A stretch of 41,553 nt of DNA from an uncultured Acetatifactor sp. (GTDB taxonomy: Bacteria > Bacillota > Clostridia > Lachnospirales > Lachnospiraceae), in the NCBI GenBank assembly GCA_910588225.1, contig CAJUQT010000035.1, positions 1 to 41,553 on the forward strand. Direction: 5' to 3'. The translations under genes were made by a program, and so were the position numbers. The notes below the pieces were generated by a model. The model worked only from the letters and a program-made list of their open reading frames with translations. It was not told where the DNA came from and did not search any database. Positions 32,977-41,357 of this stretch are shown in pieces. Each line of letters starts with the position of its first letter. Within the stretch, counting starts at the first letter, position 1.

Positions 32977-33014
32977 AAGGGAAAACGGTCCGAAGGGGCT
33001 GTTTTCCTTTTTTT
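32977..33014 (+). terminator. Rho-independent terminator after glgD
   Basis: GGGAAAAC pairs with GTTTTCC across a 13-base loop, followed by a run of seven or more T with one interruption. It closes the glgCD operon. Confidence 0.85.
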
Positions 33015-33044
33015 CTTGCATTTCTTTCCATCCTTACATATAAT

Positions 33045-33151
33045 AGACCTTAGATAATAGAAATTGCGAAGCGATTTCTGTTGTAGATCTTAGATAATAG
33101 AAATTACGAAGTGATCTCTATTTCAGACCCTGGATATATAGAAATTGTGAG
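33045..33151 (+). repeat. Three tandem 40-bp repeats with hairpins
   Basis: Copies begin at 33045, 33085 and 33125 with the shared start AGA(C/T)CTTAGATAATAGAAATT. Copies one and two each form a hairpin (AGAAATTGC-GAA-GCGATTTCT and a variant at 33100). The third copy is truncated and runs into the ribosome binding site of the small gene at 33160. No gene lies in 33015-33150. Confidence 0.75.
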
Positions 33152-33159
33152 GAATGGAA

Positions 33160-33321
33160 ATGAATTTTGAAGATGAAAAAGACTATATCATGAGAGCTGT
33201 CAAAGGAAGAGGATTTTTGCTGTGCAGCAATTATTCCAGGGAGGAAGTTTTTGACGGGATGAAACAGATTATGGAAAAGCCAGGATATGGGGAGAGGATT
33301 GATGCGATACTGAAACAGTAG
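33160..33321 (+). CDS. Hypothetical 53-residue protein
   Basis: ATG 33160 has GAGGA at 6-base spacing; an in-frame ATG at 33154 lies on top of that site. The product (MNFEDEKDYIMRAVKGRGF...) is charged and contains LLCSNYSREEVFDGMKQIME and ends LKQ. The opening EKDYIMR resembles the start of a small uncharacterised Lachnospiraceae protein family, but the rest does not obviously match. No membrane helix. Function unknown. Confidence 0.6.
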   Translation: MNFEDEKDYIMRAVKGRGFLLCSNYSREEVFDGMKQIMEKPGYGERIDAILKQ

Positions 33322-33422
33322 CCGCAGAGAATTGCGTTAAGTTTTTCATGATTCGGCAAGATGCCAGACAGTCCGCTTCATATGGGAGGAAAGCGGATGT
33401 GAAATGAAAACAGGAGGACAGA

Positions 33423-35324
33423 ATGGGAAAAGAAGATTATCTGAAAGCTTATAAGTCAGGAAAAAGGGATTATCAGGCGAGAATGCTGCGGGGAGAGAAG
33501 CCGACGCTATTAGTTCTGGATGATTTTGTGCCGGAGAAAGGCTGCTATCATGAAGCGCCTCTGGGGATGGTACAGGTGCCCATAGCGCAGATTGTAGGTA
33601 CGAAGACCGTGGGAAGAAGCAGTTCTTTTGCGGGCAATTTTATGCCGATACTCCGGGAAGATACAGAATTTGCCATGAAATGGATTCATCTCAGCGACAG
33701 CCAGAGGGATGAAGGCATTCGTGACCCGATTAAGGTTTATGAGTATATGAATAAATTCTATGTGGAGGAAGGGAACAAACGAGTCAGTGTCATGAAGTAT
33801 TACGGGGCTGTCTCCATTCCGGGAAATGTAATTCGGATTGTGCCGAAACGCAGTGAAGAGAAAGAGAACAAAATATACTATGAGTTCATGGAGTTTTATC
33901 AGGCGGCTCCTATCAATTATATCTGGTTTTCTCAGGAGGGAAGCTTTGCAAAGCTGCAGGAAATCGTGGGAAAGAAGCCGGGAGAAGTGTGGACGGAGGA
34001 TGAGCTGCTGAAATTCAGCGCGCTCTATACCAGATTCTGTGCCGAATACGAGGCCAAAGGGGGGAATAAGCTGGATATTACGCAGGGAGACGCTTTTCTT
34101 GCGTTTGTTTCTCTGCACGGATATGATTCGGTGGATGAGAAAACCACCAATGAACTGCGGGCGCTGATGAGCAAGAGCTGGGAAGAATTTGAACTGCTTC
34201 AGGAGGATGAGGAAATAGAGCTGAAGATGAAGCCCAGCAATGAGAAGAAGCCGCTGTTCAGCATCCTGCTTCCCTTAAGCTCGCCAAAGCTGAAGGCGGC
34301 GTTTATCTATGAAAAGACGCCGGGTACCTCCGCCTGGGCCTATGCCCATGAGCTGGGCAGACTTTACCTGGAGCAGACTTTCCCGGAAGAACTGAGTACG
34401 GTTGCCTATGAGAACGGGACAGAGGAGAATGTGGAGGAACTAATCAACGATGCGATAAAATCAGGATGCAATATCATTTTCACCACTACGCCTCCCTTTG
34501 TGCAGGCCAGTGTAAAAGCTGCTATTTCCAATCCGGATGTGAGGATATTAAATTGTTCGCTAAACATATCTCATAGGTATATTCGTACATACTATTCACG
34601 TATGCATGAAGCGAAATTTCTGATGGGCGCCATTGCAGGAGCAATGGCGGAGAATAATAAGCTGACTTACATTGCGGATTATCCCATTTTCGGCTCTATT
34701 GCCAATATCAATGCATTTGCACTGGGAGCGAAAATGATTAATCCCAGGGCGGAAGTCTATCTGGAATGGTCCACCATGAAGGAAGTGGATATGGAGGAGA
34801 AAATCCGGGAGATCGGTGCTTCCTGTATCTCGGGAAGGGATATGGTGATTCCTGAGGAGGGATCCCGGTTTTTCGGAATTTATCATATGGAAGGAGGGCA
34901 TTCCAGAAATCTGGCTATGCCGCTGTACCATTGGGGGAAATTTTATGAACAGCTGATTCGAACCATTATGGATGGTACATGGAAGTATGATGACGATTCT
35001 GCTACCACAAAGGCTATCAATTACTGGTGGGGAATGTCCGCCGGGGTAATCGACGTGGTTTGGTCCCGCCGTCTGCCTATCGGGACAAAGAGACTGGTGG
35101 AATTGTTGAAAGCTACTATCAGTTCGGAAGCATTTAACCCGTTTTCGGGGATTCTTTATTCTCAGACGGGACTGGTACAGGAAGATCCTGCATGCAGTAT
35201 GCTTCCAGAGGATATTATGACCATGGACTGGCTGGCGGAGAATGTAATTGGATCCATCCCGAAGAAGGAAGAGCTGAAGGCACAGGCCGAACCGGTGGTA
35301 AAACAGCAGGGAATCAAGAATTAA
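33423..35324 (+). CDS. Cytosolic ParB-like/BMP (PnrA-like) fusion protein
   Basis: The 633-residue protein starts at ATG 33423 after ACAGGAGGAC. Residues about 45-145 resemble the ParB/sulfiredoxin fold (VQVPIAQIVGT, then DPIKVYEYMNKFYVEEGNKR, VSVMKYYG). From about 275 onward it is a basic-membrane-protein domain like the nucleoside-binding PnrA/Med proteins (KLKAAFIYEKTPGTSAWAYA, CNIIFTTTPPFVQAS, AKFLMGAIAGAMAENNKLTY). There is no signal peptide or lipobox, so unlike transporter-linked BMP proteins it stays in the cytoplasm. A nucleoside-sensing role is plausible, but no DNA-binding helix was identified. It is followed closely by a phosphoesterase gene. Confidence 0.78.
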   Translation: MGKEDYLKAYKSGKRDYQARMLRGEKPTLLVLDDFVPEKGCYHEAPLGMVQVPIAQIVGTKTVGRSSSFAGNFMPILREDTEFAMKWIHLSDSQRDEGIRDPIKVYEYMNKFYVEEGNKRVSVMKYYGAVSIPGNVIRIVPKRSEEKENKIYYEFMEFYQAAPINYIWFSQEGSFAKLQEIVGKKPGEVWTEDELLKFSALYTRFCAEYEAKGGNKLDITQGDAFLAFVSLHGYDSVDEKTTNELRALMSKSWEEFELLQEDEEIELKMKPSNEKKPLFSILLPLSSPKLKAAFIYEKTPGTSAWAYAHELGRLYLEQTFPEELSTVAYENGTEENVEELINDAIKSGCNIIFTTTPPFVQASVKAAISNPDVRILNCSLNISHRYIRTYYSRMHEAKFLMGAIAGAMAENNKLTYIADYPIFGSIANINAFALGAKMINPRAEVYLEWSTMKEVDMEEKIREIGASCISGRDMVIPEEGSRFFGIYHMEGGHSRNLAMPLYHWGKFYEQLIRTIMDGTWKYDDDSATTKAINYWWGMSAGVIDVVWSRRLPIGTKRLVELLKATISSEAFNPFSGILYSQTGLVQEDPACSMLPEDIMTMDWLAENVIGSIPKKEELKAQAEPVVKQQGIKN

Positions 35325-35370
35325 GCCGATGAGAAGATTCAGGATACGGCATCGATAGAAAGGTTTTGAC

Positions 35371-35991
35371 ATGAAAATACTGGCAATTGCGGATGAGGAG
35401 TCGAAGTACTTATGGGACTTTTTTGAAAGGAGCAAACTGGAAGGAATCGACCTGATAATCTCCTGTGGGGATCTGGATCCGCGATACCTTTCTTTTCTGG
35501 TGACATTTTCAACGGCTCCGGTGCTGTATGTGCATGGAAATCACGATAAGAAATATGAACAGGTGCCTCCGGAAGGGTGTACCTGCATTGAAGATCAGAT
35601 TTATGTCCATGAAGGAGTGCGGATTCTGGGACTGGGCGGTTCCATGCGCTATAAGCCCGGAGAACATCAATATACGGAAAAACAGATGGAAAAAAGAATC
35701 CGAAAGCTGAGGTATCAGCTGTTTCGGAAGAGAGGATTTGACATTCTGGTGACACATGCGCCGGCTTATCAGCTGAATGACGGTAGGGATTTGCCGCACC
35801 AGGGCTTTCGGGTGTTCAGAACATTGATGGAAAAGTATCGTCCGAAATATTTCCTGCACGGACATGTGCATATGAGCTATGGAAGGCAGCATAAGCGTTA
35901 TGATAAATATATGGATACACATGTTATCAATGCCTATGAGAGATGTGTGTTTGAATTTGAGGATGACAATCCACAGGAGCATATTCGCTGA
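35371..35991 (+). CDS. Calcineurin-like metallophosphoesterase
   Basis: A 206-residue phosphoesterase with the motifs SCGDLDPRYL, YVHGNHDKKYE, ILVTHAP and FLHGHVHMSYG. These supply most of the two-metal site. The first motif, normally D-x-H, reads ADEE here, so metal coordination differs slightly from the classical pattern. The substrate is not predictable. It sits 46 bases after the ParB-BMP gene and probably shares its transcript. Confidence 0.87.
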   Translation: MKILAIADEESKYLWDFFERSKLEGIDLIISCGDLDPRYLSFLVTFSTAPVLYVHGNHDKKYEQVPPEGCTCIEDQIYVHEGVRILGLGGSMRYKPGEHQYTEKQMEKRIRKLRYQLFRKRGFDILVTHAPAYQLNDGRDLPHQGFRVFRTLMEKYRPKYFLHGHVHMSYGRQHKRYDKYMDTHVINAYERCVFEFEDDNPQEHIR

Positions 35992-36116
35992 AGGAAGTGA
36001 CCGGGGCCGGCGGAATTGGCGCAGAAGGAGTGAAGGCAGGCTGATGGAACGGACAGTCCTGCGGCCGAAGGTCAGATCAGAATATATCCGAAGGGAATAT
36101 AAAAAGAGGAGAACAG

Positions 36117-36713
36117 ATGAATTGTAATATAACAAGGCAGGAAGCATTGGCGCTTCTGCAGAAATATAATAAGGAACCTTTTCATATTCAGCATGCGCTG
36201 ACAGTGGAGGGTGTGATGCGGTACTTTGCCGGGGAGACGGGAAACGGAGAAGAGGAAGAGTACTGGGGCATTGTGGGATTGCTTCATGATATTGACTTTG
36301 AGCTTTATCCGGAGCAGCATTGTGTGAAGGCGCCGGAGCTGCTGCGGGAAGCGGGAGTGTCGGAGGAAATGATTTATTCTGTCTGCAGTCACGGATATGG
36401 AATCTGCAGCGAATTGGAGCCAAGGCATCAGATGGAGAAGATATTGTTCGCCTGCGATGAACTGACCGGACTGATTGGGGCCGCGGCCAGGATGCGGCCG
36501 TCTAAAAGCGTGATGGATATGGAGTTGTCTAGCCTCAGGAAAAAGTATAAGGACAAAAGATTTGCGGCAGGCTGTTCCAGAGATGTCATCAACACCGGAG
36601 CGGAAATGCTGGGCTGGAATCTGGATGAACTTCTGGAGAAAACCATTCTGGCCATGCGTTCCTGCGAAGAAAGCATTAACAGGGAGATGGAGGAGGTTAC
36701 GGGCGGTCAATGA
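36117..36713 (+). CDS. HD-domain protein
   Basis: A 198-residue HD-superfamily protein starting behind AAAGAGGAG. The metal-binding residues are H26 in FHIQHAL, H57-D58 in LLHDIDFE, and a downstream His and Asp in CSHGYG and CDELTG. Such proteins hydrolyse phosphate esters of nucleotides. The substrate is unknown. The last codons overlap the next gene (ATGA). Confidence 0.85.
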   Translation: MNCNITRQEALALLQKYNKEPFHIQHALTVEGVMRYFAGETGNGEEEEYWGIVGLLHDIDFELYPEQHCVKAPELLREAGVSEEMIYSVCSHGYGICSELEPRHQMEKILFACDELTGLIGAAARMRPSKSVMDMELSSLRKKYKDKRFAAGCSRDVINTGAEMLGWNLDELLEKTILAMRSCEESINREMEEVTGGQ

Positions 36714-37219
36714 AAGTAGTCGGCAAACAGAGGAACAGCAGAATGTGTGTCATCTGCGGGATGGATAATCCCATCGGCCTGAAGGCACAGTTTTATAATA
36801 TGGAAGACGGCAGTGTTATGACGCCGTTTCAGTATGGAGAGAATCATCAGGGCTTTCCGGGGAGAGTCCACGGGGGAATGGTAGCTTCCATGCTGGACGA
36901 GCTGGGATTTCGTGCGTTGTGGACGAAGGGTTCGGAAGAGATTTTCGGCGTTACAATGACTCTGGAAGTGAAGTATAGAAAACCGGTACCTTATAATGAG
37001 CCTTTGACGGGCAGAGGTGTCGTGGAAAAAGAGACTTCCAAATTCGTGACCGTTCGGACAGAAATATTTGACCGGGACGGCGTGTTGCTTGCGGAGGCGG
37101 AAGTAAAGTATATAAAGCTGGCAATTGGGAAGATTGTGGAGGCAGCAGAGCCCCATGAGGAGATGTGTTACCTGTGCGAAGATAATGTGAAGGAGCTTCC
37201 TTACAGGGAGGCACACTGA
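36710..37219 (+). CDS. Hotdog-fold acyl-CoA thioesterase (PaaI-like)
   Basis: The 169-residue protein has the hotdog signature YGENHQGFPGRVHGGMVASM, then LDELGFRAL, and VTMTLEVKYRKPVPYNEPL. It should hydrolyse an acyl-CoA or acyl-ACP. Two Cys pairs, CVIC at the N-terminus and CYLC near the C-terminus, are close enough in kind to suggest a structural metal site. It is translationally coupled to the HD gene by a 4-base overlap. Confidence 0.86.
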   Translation: MKVVGKQRNSRMCVICGMDNPIGLKAQFYNMEDGSVMTPFQYGENHQGFPGRVHGGMVASMLDELGFRALWTKGSEEIFGVTMTLEVKYRKPVPYNEPLTGRGVVEKETSKFVTVRTEIFDRDGVLLAEAEVKYIKLAIGKIVEAAEPHEEMCYLCEDNVKELPYREAH

Positions 37220-37542
37220 TCCGAAAAATTGCTGTGGAGAGGAGCAGCAGTTCAGCCCCCCCAACTGTTGTCCAAAGAGGTAACAGAAGTGAAAAATTCT
37301 GGAAAATGATGTGGAAAAGCTTGGTGGAATGTGATACAATGTAAGGGCTTACATAGCAGAAAACCTGCGATATCAGCCTGTTTTTACATGGAGGGAAAGT
37401 CCGCCGTCAGATGGATATGGAATCAGAACGGTGCTTAAGGCATTTTTTATGGGACGGAGGAGCTGTTTGTGGCAGGATTTTGCTCAAAAAGTTATGAAGA
37501 ATAAGCGCAAGATGTATTTTAAGGAGAAGGAGAGGTGTTAAG
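37220..37542 (+). promoter_or_regulatory. Promoter region and 16-bp palindromic operator of the hexuronate operon
   Basis: An extended -10 TGATACAAT is at 37332-37340. Overlapping its end is ATGTAAG-GG-CTTACAT (37339-37354), a perfect palindrome with 7-base arms located at the predicted transcription start, ideal for a repressor. The downstream leader (37355-37542) contains no gene and ends with AAGGAGAAGGAGAGG before kduI. The cognate regulator is not in the window. Confidence 0.55.
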
Positions 37543-38403
37543 ATGGAGCTGAGAACAGCAGTATCCCCGAGGGATGTGAAGCATTATACCACACAGCGTC
37601 TGAGAGAAGAATTTCTGATTCAGAATCTTTTCGTACCAGGCGAAATCAAGCTGGTGTACAGTCACATTGACAGAATTATCACAGGTGCGGCAGTGCCGGT
37701 GGAACCTCTTACCCTGACTGCGGGGGAGGAGCTTCGGGCAGAATATTTCTGTGAGAGAAGAGAGTTGGGCGTTATCAATATCGGAGGTGCGGGCAGCATT
37801 ATCGTGGACGGTAGGGTGTACAAGGTAGGATTTAAGGAGGCCATGTATATCGGGATGGGTTCCAGAGACATTGTCTTTGCCAGTGACGAGGTTTCCTGTC
37901 CGGCAAAATTCTATCTGAATTCCGCACCGGCCCACAGAATCTGCCCTACCGTACTGATTAAGCCGGAAGGAACGCCGGAAGAGGGTGTGGTGATTGTACA
38001 GGACAAGAATAAGGTGGAGCTGGGGTCGCTGGAGGATGCTAATCACCGCGTTATCTGTAAATATATTCTTCCCGGGCAGGTGGAGAGCTGCCAGCTGGAA
38101 ATGGGCATGACCAAACTGGAGCCCGGCAGCGTGTGGAATACTATGCCCTGTCATACCCATGACAGGCGGATGGAAGTGTATCTGTATTTTGAGATGCCCG
38201 AGGATGCTTTTGTCATGCACTATATGGGCGAACCCGATGAAACACGTCACATTGTCATGAGAAATGAGGAGGCAGTGATTTCTCCCAGCTGGTCCATCCA
38301 TTCGGGATGTGGTTCCAGGGCGTATACCTTTATCTGGGGCATGGTGGGAGAGAATCAGGACTTCGATGATATGGACGGCGTGGCCATGAAGGATTTGATG
38401 TAA
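37543..38403 (+). CDS. kduI: 5-keto-4-deoxyuronate isomerase
   Basis: KduI converts 5-keto-4-deoxyuronate from unsaturated uronates (pectin or glycosaminoglycan breakdown) to 2,5-diketo-3-deoxygluconate. The 286-residue cupin has the zinc ligands H204, H206, E211 and H253 in CHTHDRRMEVYLYF and WSIHSGCG. It also has the family stretch GAGSIIVDGRVYKV. It is the first gene of the operon, directly behind the palindromic operator. Confidence 0.95.
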   Translation: MELRTAVSPRDVKHYTTQRLREEFLIQNLFVPGEIKLVYSHIDRIITGAAVPVEPLTLTAGEELRAEYFCERRELGVINIGGAGSIIVDGRVYKVGFKEAMYIGMGSRDIVFASDEVSCPAKFYLNSAPAHRICPTVLIKPEGTPEEGVVIVQDKNKVELGSLEDANHRVICKYILPGQVESCQLEMGMTKLEPGSVWNTMPCHTHDRRMEVYLYFEMPEDAFVMHYMGEPDETRHIVMRNEEAVISPSWSIHSGCGSRAYTFIWGMVGENQDFDDMDGVAMKDLM

Positions 38404-38571
38404 GCCGGGGCAATTCTGGTCCGGATGAGGATATATCGGATTCTGAAAGGCAATGGGTCAAGAAGCAGAAATCAGAAGGAATGAGAAGCGGAAATAAGAG
38501 ATTTTCTGTTAAAAGAAAAAATTACAGTAAAAAGAAGTAAACTTGTAAAAAATAAAAAGGAGAAAAAGAAC

Positions 38572-39375
38572 ATGTCAGAATTCACGAACTTTTCACTGGA
38601 AGGAAAAGTGGCTCTTGTAACAGGGGCGTCCTATGGTATCGGCTTTGCCATTGCATCCGCGTATGCGGAGTGCGGTGCGACCATCTGCTTCAATGACATT
38701 AACCAGGAGCTGGTGGATAAGGGGCTGGCCTCCTATGAAGAAAAGGGAATTAAAGCCCATGGCTATGTATGTGACGTAACCAATGAGGACGCGGTGAATG
38801 CTCTGGTTGCACAAATTGAGAGGGAAGTGGGCGTGATTGATATTCTGGTGAACAACGCCGGCATTATTAAGAGAATCCCCATGACCGAGATGACGGCGGC
38901 TCAGTTCAGGCAGGTGATTGATATTGATTTGAACGGACCTTTTATTGTATCCAAGGCAGTCATTCCTTCCATGATTAAGAAGGGCCACGGCAAGATTATC
39001 AACATCTGTTCCATGATGTCCGAGCTGGGCAGAGAGACGGTATCCGCTTATGCTTCGGCGAAGGGCGGCCTGAAGATGCTGACCAGGAATATCTGCTCCG
39101 AATACGGACAATATAATATTCAGTGTAACGGCCTTGGCCCCGGCTATATTGAGACGCCGCAGACAGCGCCTCTGCGTGAGATTCAGCCGGACGGCAGCAG
39201 ACATCCTTTCGATCAGTTTATCTGTGCGAAGACGCCTGCCAACAGATGGTTAAAGCCCGAAGAACTGACAGGTCCCGCGGTGTTCCTGGCTTCCGAAGCT
39301 TCCAATGCGGTGAATGGTCACATTCTGTATGTGGACGGAGGTATTCTTGCCTATATCGGCAAGCAGCCGGAGTGA
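38572..39375 (+). CDS. kduD: SDR dehydrogenase, KduD / gluconate 5-dehydrogenase type
   Basis: A 267-residue short-chain dehydrogenase with TGASYGIG (17-24), NNAGI, catalytic Y160-xxx-K164 in SAYASAKGG, and the downstream GPGYIETPQTAPLRE. In this operon it should reduce 2,5-diketo-3-deoxygluconate to 2-keto-3-deoxygluconate with NADH. Close relatives are often called gluconate 5-dehydrogenase, so the symbol is given from context. The ATG follows AAAAAGGAGAAA. The 170-base gap from kduI shows no promoter I trust. Confidence 0.88.
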   Translation: MSEFTNFSLEGKVALVTGASYGIGFAIASAYAECGATICFNDINQELVDKGLASYEEKGIKAHGYVCDVTNEDAVNALVAQIEREVGVIDILVNNAGIIKRIPMTEMTAAQFRQVIDIDLNGPFIVSKAVIPSMIKKGHGKIINICSMMSELGRETVSAYASAKGGLKMLTRNICSEYGQYNIQCNGLGPGYIETPQTAPLREIQPDGSRHPFDQFICAKTPANRWLKPEELTGPAVFLASEASNAVNGHILYVDGGILAYIGKQPE

Positions 39376-39561
39376 CGAATGCTGTTCCTTTATTGCCCTG
39401 CTTTCCATGCACAGCGGAGCAGTCGGGATGGGGACATTTTAAAAATGCTTTACAATGAAGCGGCGATAAAGGCAACAGTTCAGTGGCATTGCGGAACTGC
39501 TATATAAAAATAATAAGCAGCGTGCCGCTGGACAACCGGCGGGAAACGGAGGTTATGTCTC

Positions 39562-40200
39562 ATGAAAATAGCATTGATTAACGAAAACAGTCAGGCAGCC
39601 AAAAATGATTTAATCTGTGCTGCCCTGAAAAAAGTGGTGGAGCCCATGGGCCATGAAGTGTTCAATTACGGAATGTGCGGGGCCGAAGACCCCAATTCCC
39701 TGACCTATGTACAGAACGGAATCCTGGCGGCAGTACTTTTAAATTCCGGCGCGGCGGATTATGTGATCACGGGCTGCGGTACCGGCGAGGGCGCCATGCT
39801 GGCCTGCAATTCTTTTCCGAAGGTACTCTGCGGGCATATTGAGTCCCCGTTGGACGCTTATCTGTTCTCACAGGTGAACGATGGCAACTGTGTGGCGCTT
39901 CCCTTTGCGGAGAATTTTGGCTGGGGCGGAGAGCTGAATCTTCAGTACATCTTCGAGAAGCTTTTCTGCGAGCCTGGCGGAGGCGGATACCCGCCCGAGA
40001 GAGTGGAACCCGAGCAGCGCAATAAGAAAATTCTGGATAAGGTAAAGGAAGTAACCCATACGGACATGGTGACCATCCTGCAGAATCTGGACAGAGAACT
40101 GGTAAAGGGGGCTCTGGCAGGTTCGAAATTTGCGGAGTATTTCTTCGACAACTGCAAATGTGACAAGATTGCGGCGGCAGTGAAGGAAGTTCTGGCGTGA
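39562..40200 (+). CDS. RpiB/LacAB-family sugar isomerase
   Basis: The 212-residue protein belongs to the RpiB/LacAB fold: MKIALINENSQAAKND at the N-terminus, and the active-site Cys72 in TGCGTGEGAMLACN. It is longer at the C-terminus than classical RpiB (~150 residues). In a hexuronate operon it is more likely to act on a keto-uronate than on ribose-5-phosphate. RpiB-family DhuI of streptococci is a known 5-keto-4-deoxyuronate isomerase, making it a possible second enzyme for the KduI step. The start follows ACGGAGG at 9-base spacing. Confidence 0.85.
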   Translation: MKIALINENSQAAKNDLICAALKKVVEPMGHEVFNYGMCGAEDPNSLTYVQNGILAAVLLNSGAADYVITGCGTGEGAMLACNSFPKVLCGHIESPLDAYLFSQVNDGNCVALPFAENFGWGGELNLQYIFEKLFCEPGGGGYPPERVEPEQRNKKILDKVKEVTHTDMVTILQNLDRELVKGALAGSKFAEYFFDNCKCDKIAAAVKEVLA

Positions 40201-40375
40201 AACTGTGTGCCTGCAGAGTGGGAGATCCTGTGGATTCCAGAATACGAAAGGATACCAGGACGTTTGCGGCACTCGTTTGAAATGCAGAGATTCTGTATAA
40301 TCTGGCAGCAGGTAAAAAGTAGAAGGATGAGAAGTAAATAAAAAAGCATGTGCGGGCATGCGGAAAAGAGGAAAA

Positions 40376-41332
40376 ATGAACGCAGTTTTGGAGCAGATCA
40401 GCAAAATTGGTATCGTACCTGTGGTAAAGATTGACAGGGCGGAGGATGCGCTTCCCCTGGCGAAGGCATTGTGTGCAGGCGGACTTCCCTGTGCGGAAGT
40501 GACTTTCCGTACGAGTGCGGCAGCGGAAGCTATCCGGATTATGACCACGAATTTCCCGGATATGTGTGTTGGAGCGGGGACCGTTCTGAATGCAGAGCAG
40601 GTGGATGCGGCAGTGGCAGCAGGGGCGAAATTCATTGTCAGCCCTGGCTTAAATCCCAGAACCGTGAAATATTGTATTGAGAAAAATGTGCCTGTTACTC
40701 CTGGCACCTCCAGTCCTTCCGATATTGAACAGGCTATCGAGCTGGGATTGGATGTGGTGAAGTTCTTCCCGGCGGAACAGTCCGGCGGACTGGCGAAGAT
40801 CAAGGCCATGGCAGCGCCTTATGTGAATATGAAATTTATGCCTACCGGCGGTGTCAATGCGAAGAATCTGACCACTTATCTGGATTTCAACAAGATTATC
40901 GCCTGCGGCGGTTCCTGGATGGTTCCCGGTGATCTGATTAACGAAGGTGCATGGGACAAAATCGAGCAGCTGACCAGAGAGGCAGTCCAGACCATGTTGG
41001 GCTTTGAGCTGGCTCATGTGGGGATTAATTCGGAGAGCAAAGAGGAGGCGGACAAAGTGGTGAAACGCCTGGCTTTCCTTTTCGGCCTTCCTGTCAAATT
41101 CGGCAACAGCGGAAGCTTTGCCGGTACGATTGTGGAAGTGCTGAACAGCAAGGGCAGAGGTGCAAACGGCCATATCGCCATCAGAACAAATTATATCGAG
41201 CGGGCAATCAATTATATGAGTACCGTCCTGGGTGTGGAATTTTATGAGCCCATCATGAAGAATGACAAGATCAACGCCATCTACATGAAGGAAGAAATCG
41301 GCGGCTTTGCGATACACCTGCTGCAGAAATAA
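40376..41332 (+). CDS. kdgA: KDPG/KHG aldolase with C-terminal VOC-like domain
   Basis: The first ~205 residues are a class I 2-keto-3-deoxy-6-phosphogluconate aldolase: IGIVPVVKID, AEVTFRT with E41 and R45, CVGAGTVLN, and Schiff-base K129 in DVVKFFPAE. It splits KDPG to pyruvate and glyceraldehyde-3-phosphate, the end of the hexuronate pathway. Residues about 210-318 are an added domain with a glyoxalase/VOC-like pattern (FELAHVGINS, HIAIRTNYIERAINYMSTVL, GGFAIHLLQK). I chose ATG 40376, which follows AAGAGGAA; an upstream in-frame ATG at 40358 has no site. The KDG kinase that should accompany it is not in the window. Confidence 0.93.
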   Translation: MNAVLEQISKIGIVPVVKIDRAEDALPLAKALCAGGLPCAEVTFRTSAAAEAIRIMTTNFPDMCVGAGTVLNAEQVDAAVAAGAKFIVSPGLNPRTVKYCIEKNVPVTPGTSSPSDIEQAIELGLDVVKFFPAEQSGGLAKIKAMAAPYVNMKFMPTGGVNAKNLTTYLDFNKIIACGGSWMVPGDLINEGAWDKIEQLTREAVQTMLGFELAHVGINSESKEEADKVVKRLAFLFGLPVKFGNSGSFAGTIVEVLNSKGRGANGHIAIRTNYIERAINYMSTVLGVEFYEPIMKNDKINAIYMKEEIGGFAIHLLQK

Positions 41333-41357
41333 AGGACGGAGTGCCTGGAAAAGTTGA

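Noticed and set aside
33045..33151. Tandem repeats as a CRISPR array
   Set aside because: The 40-bp units are contiguous with no unique spacers and no cas genes nearby.
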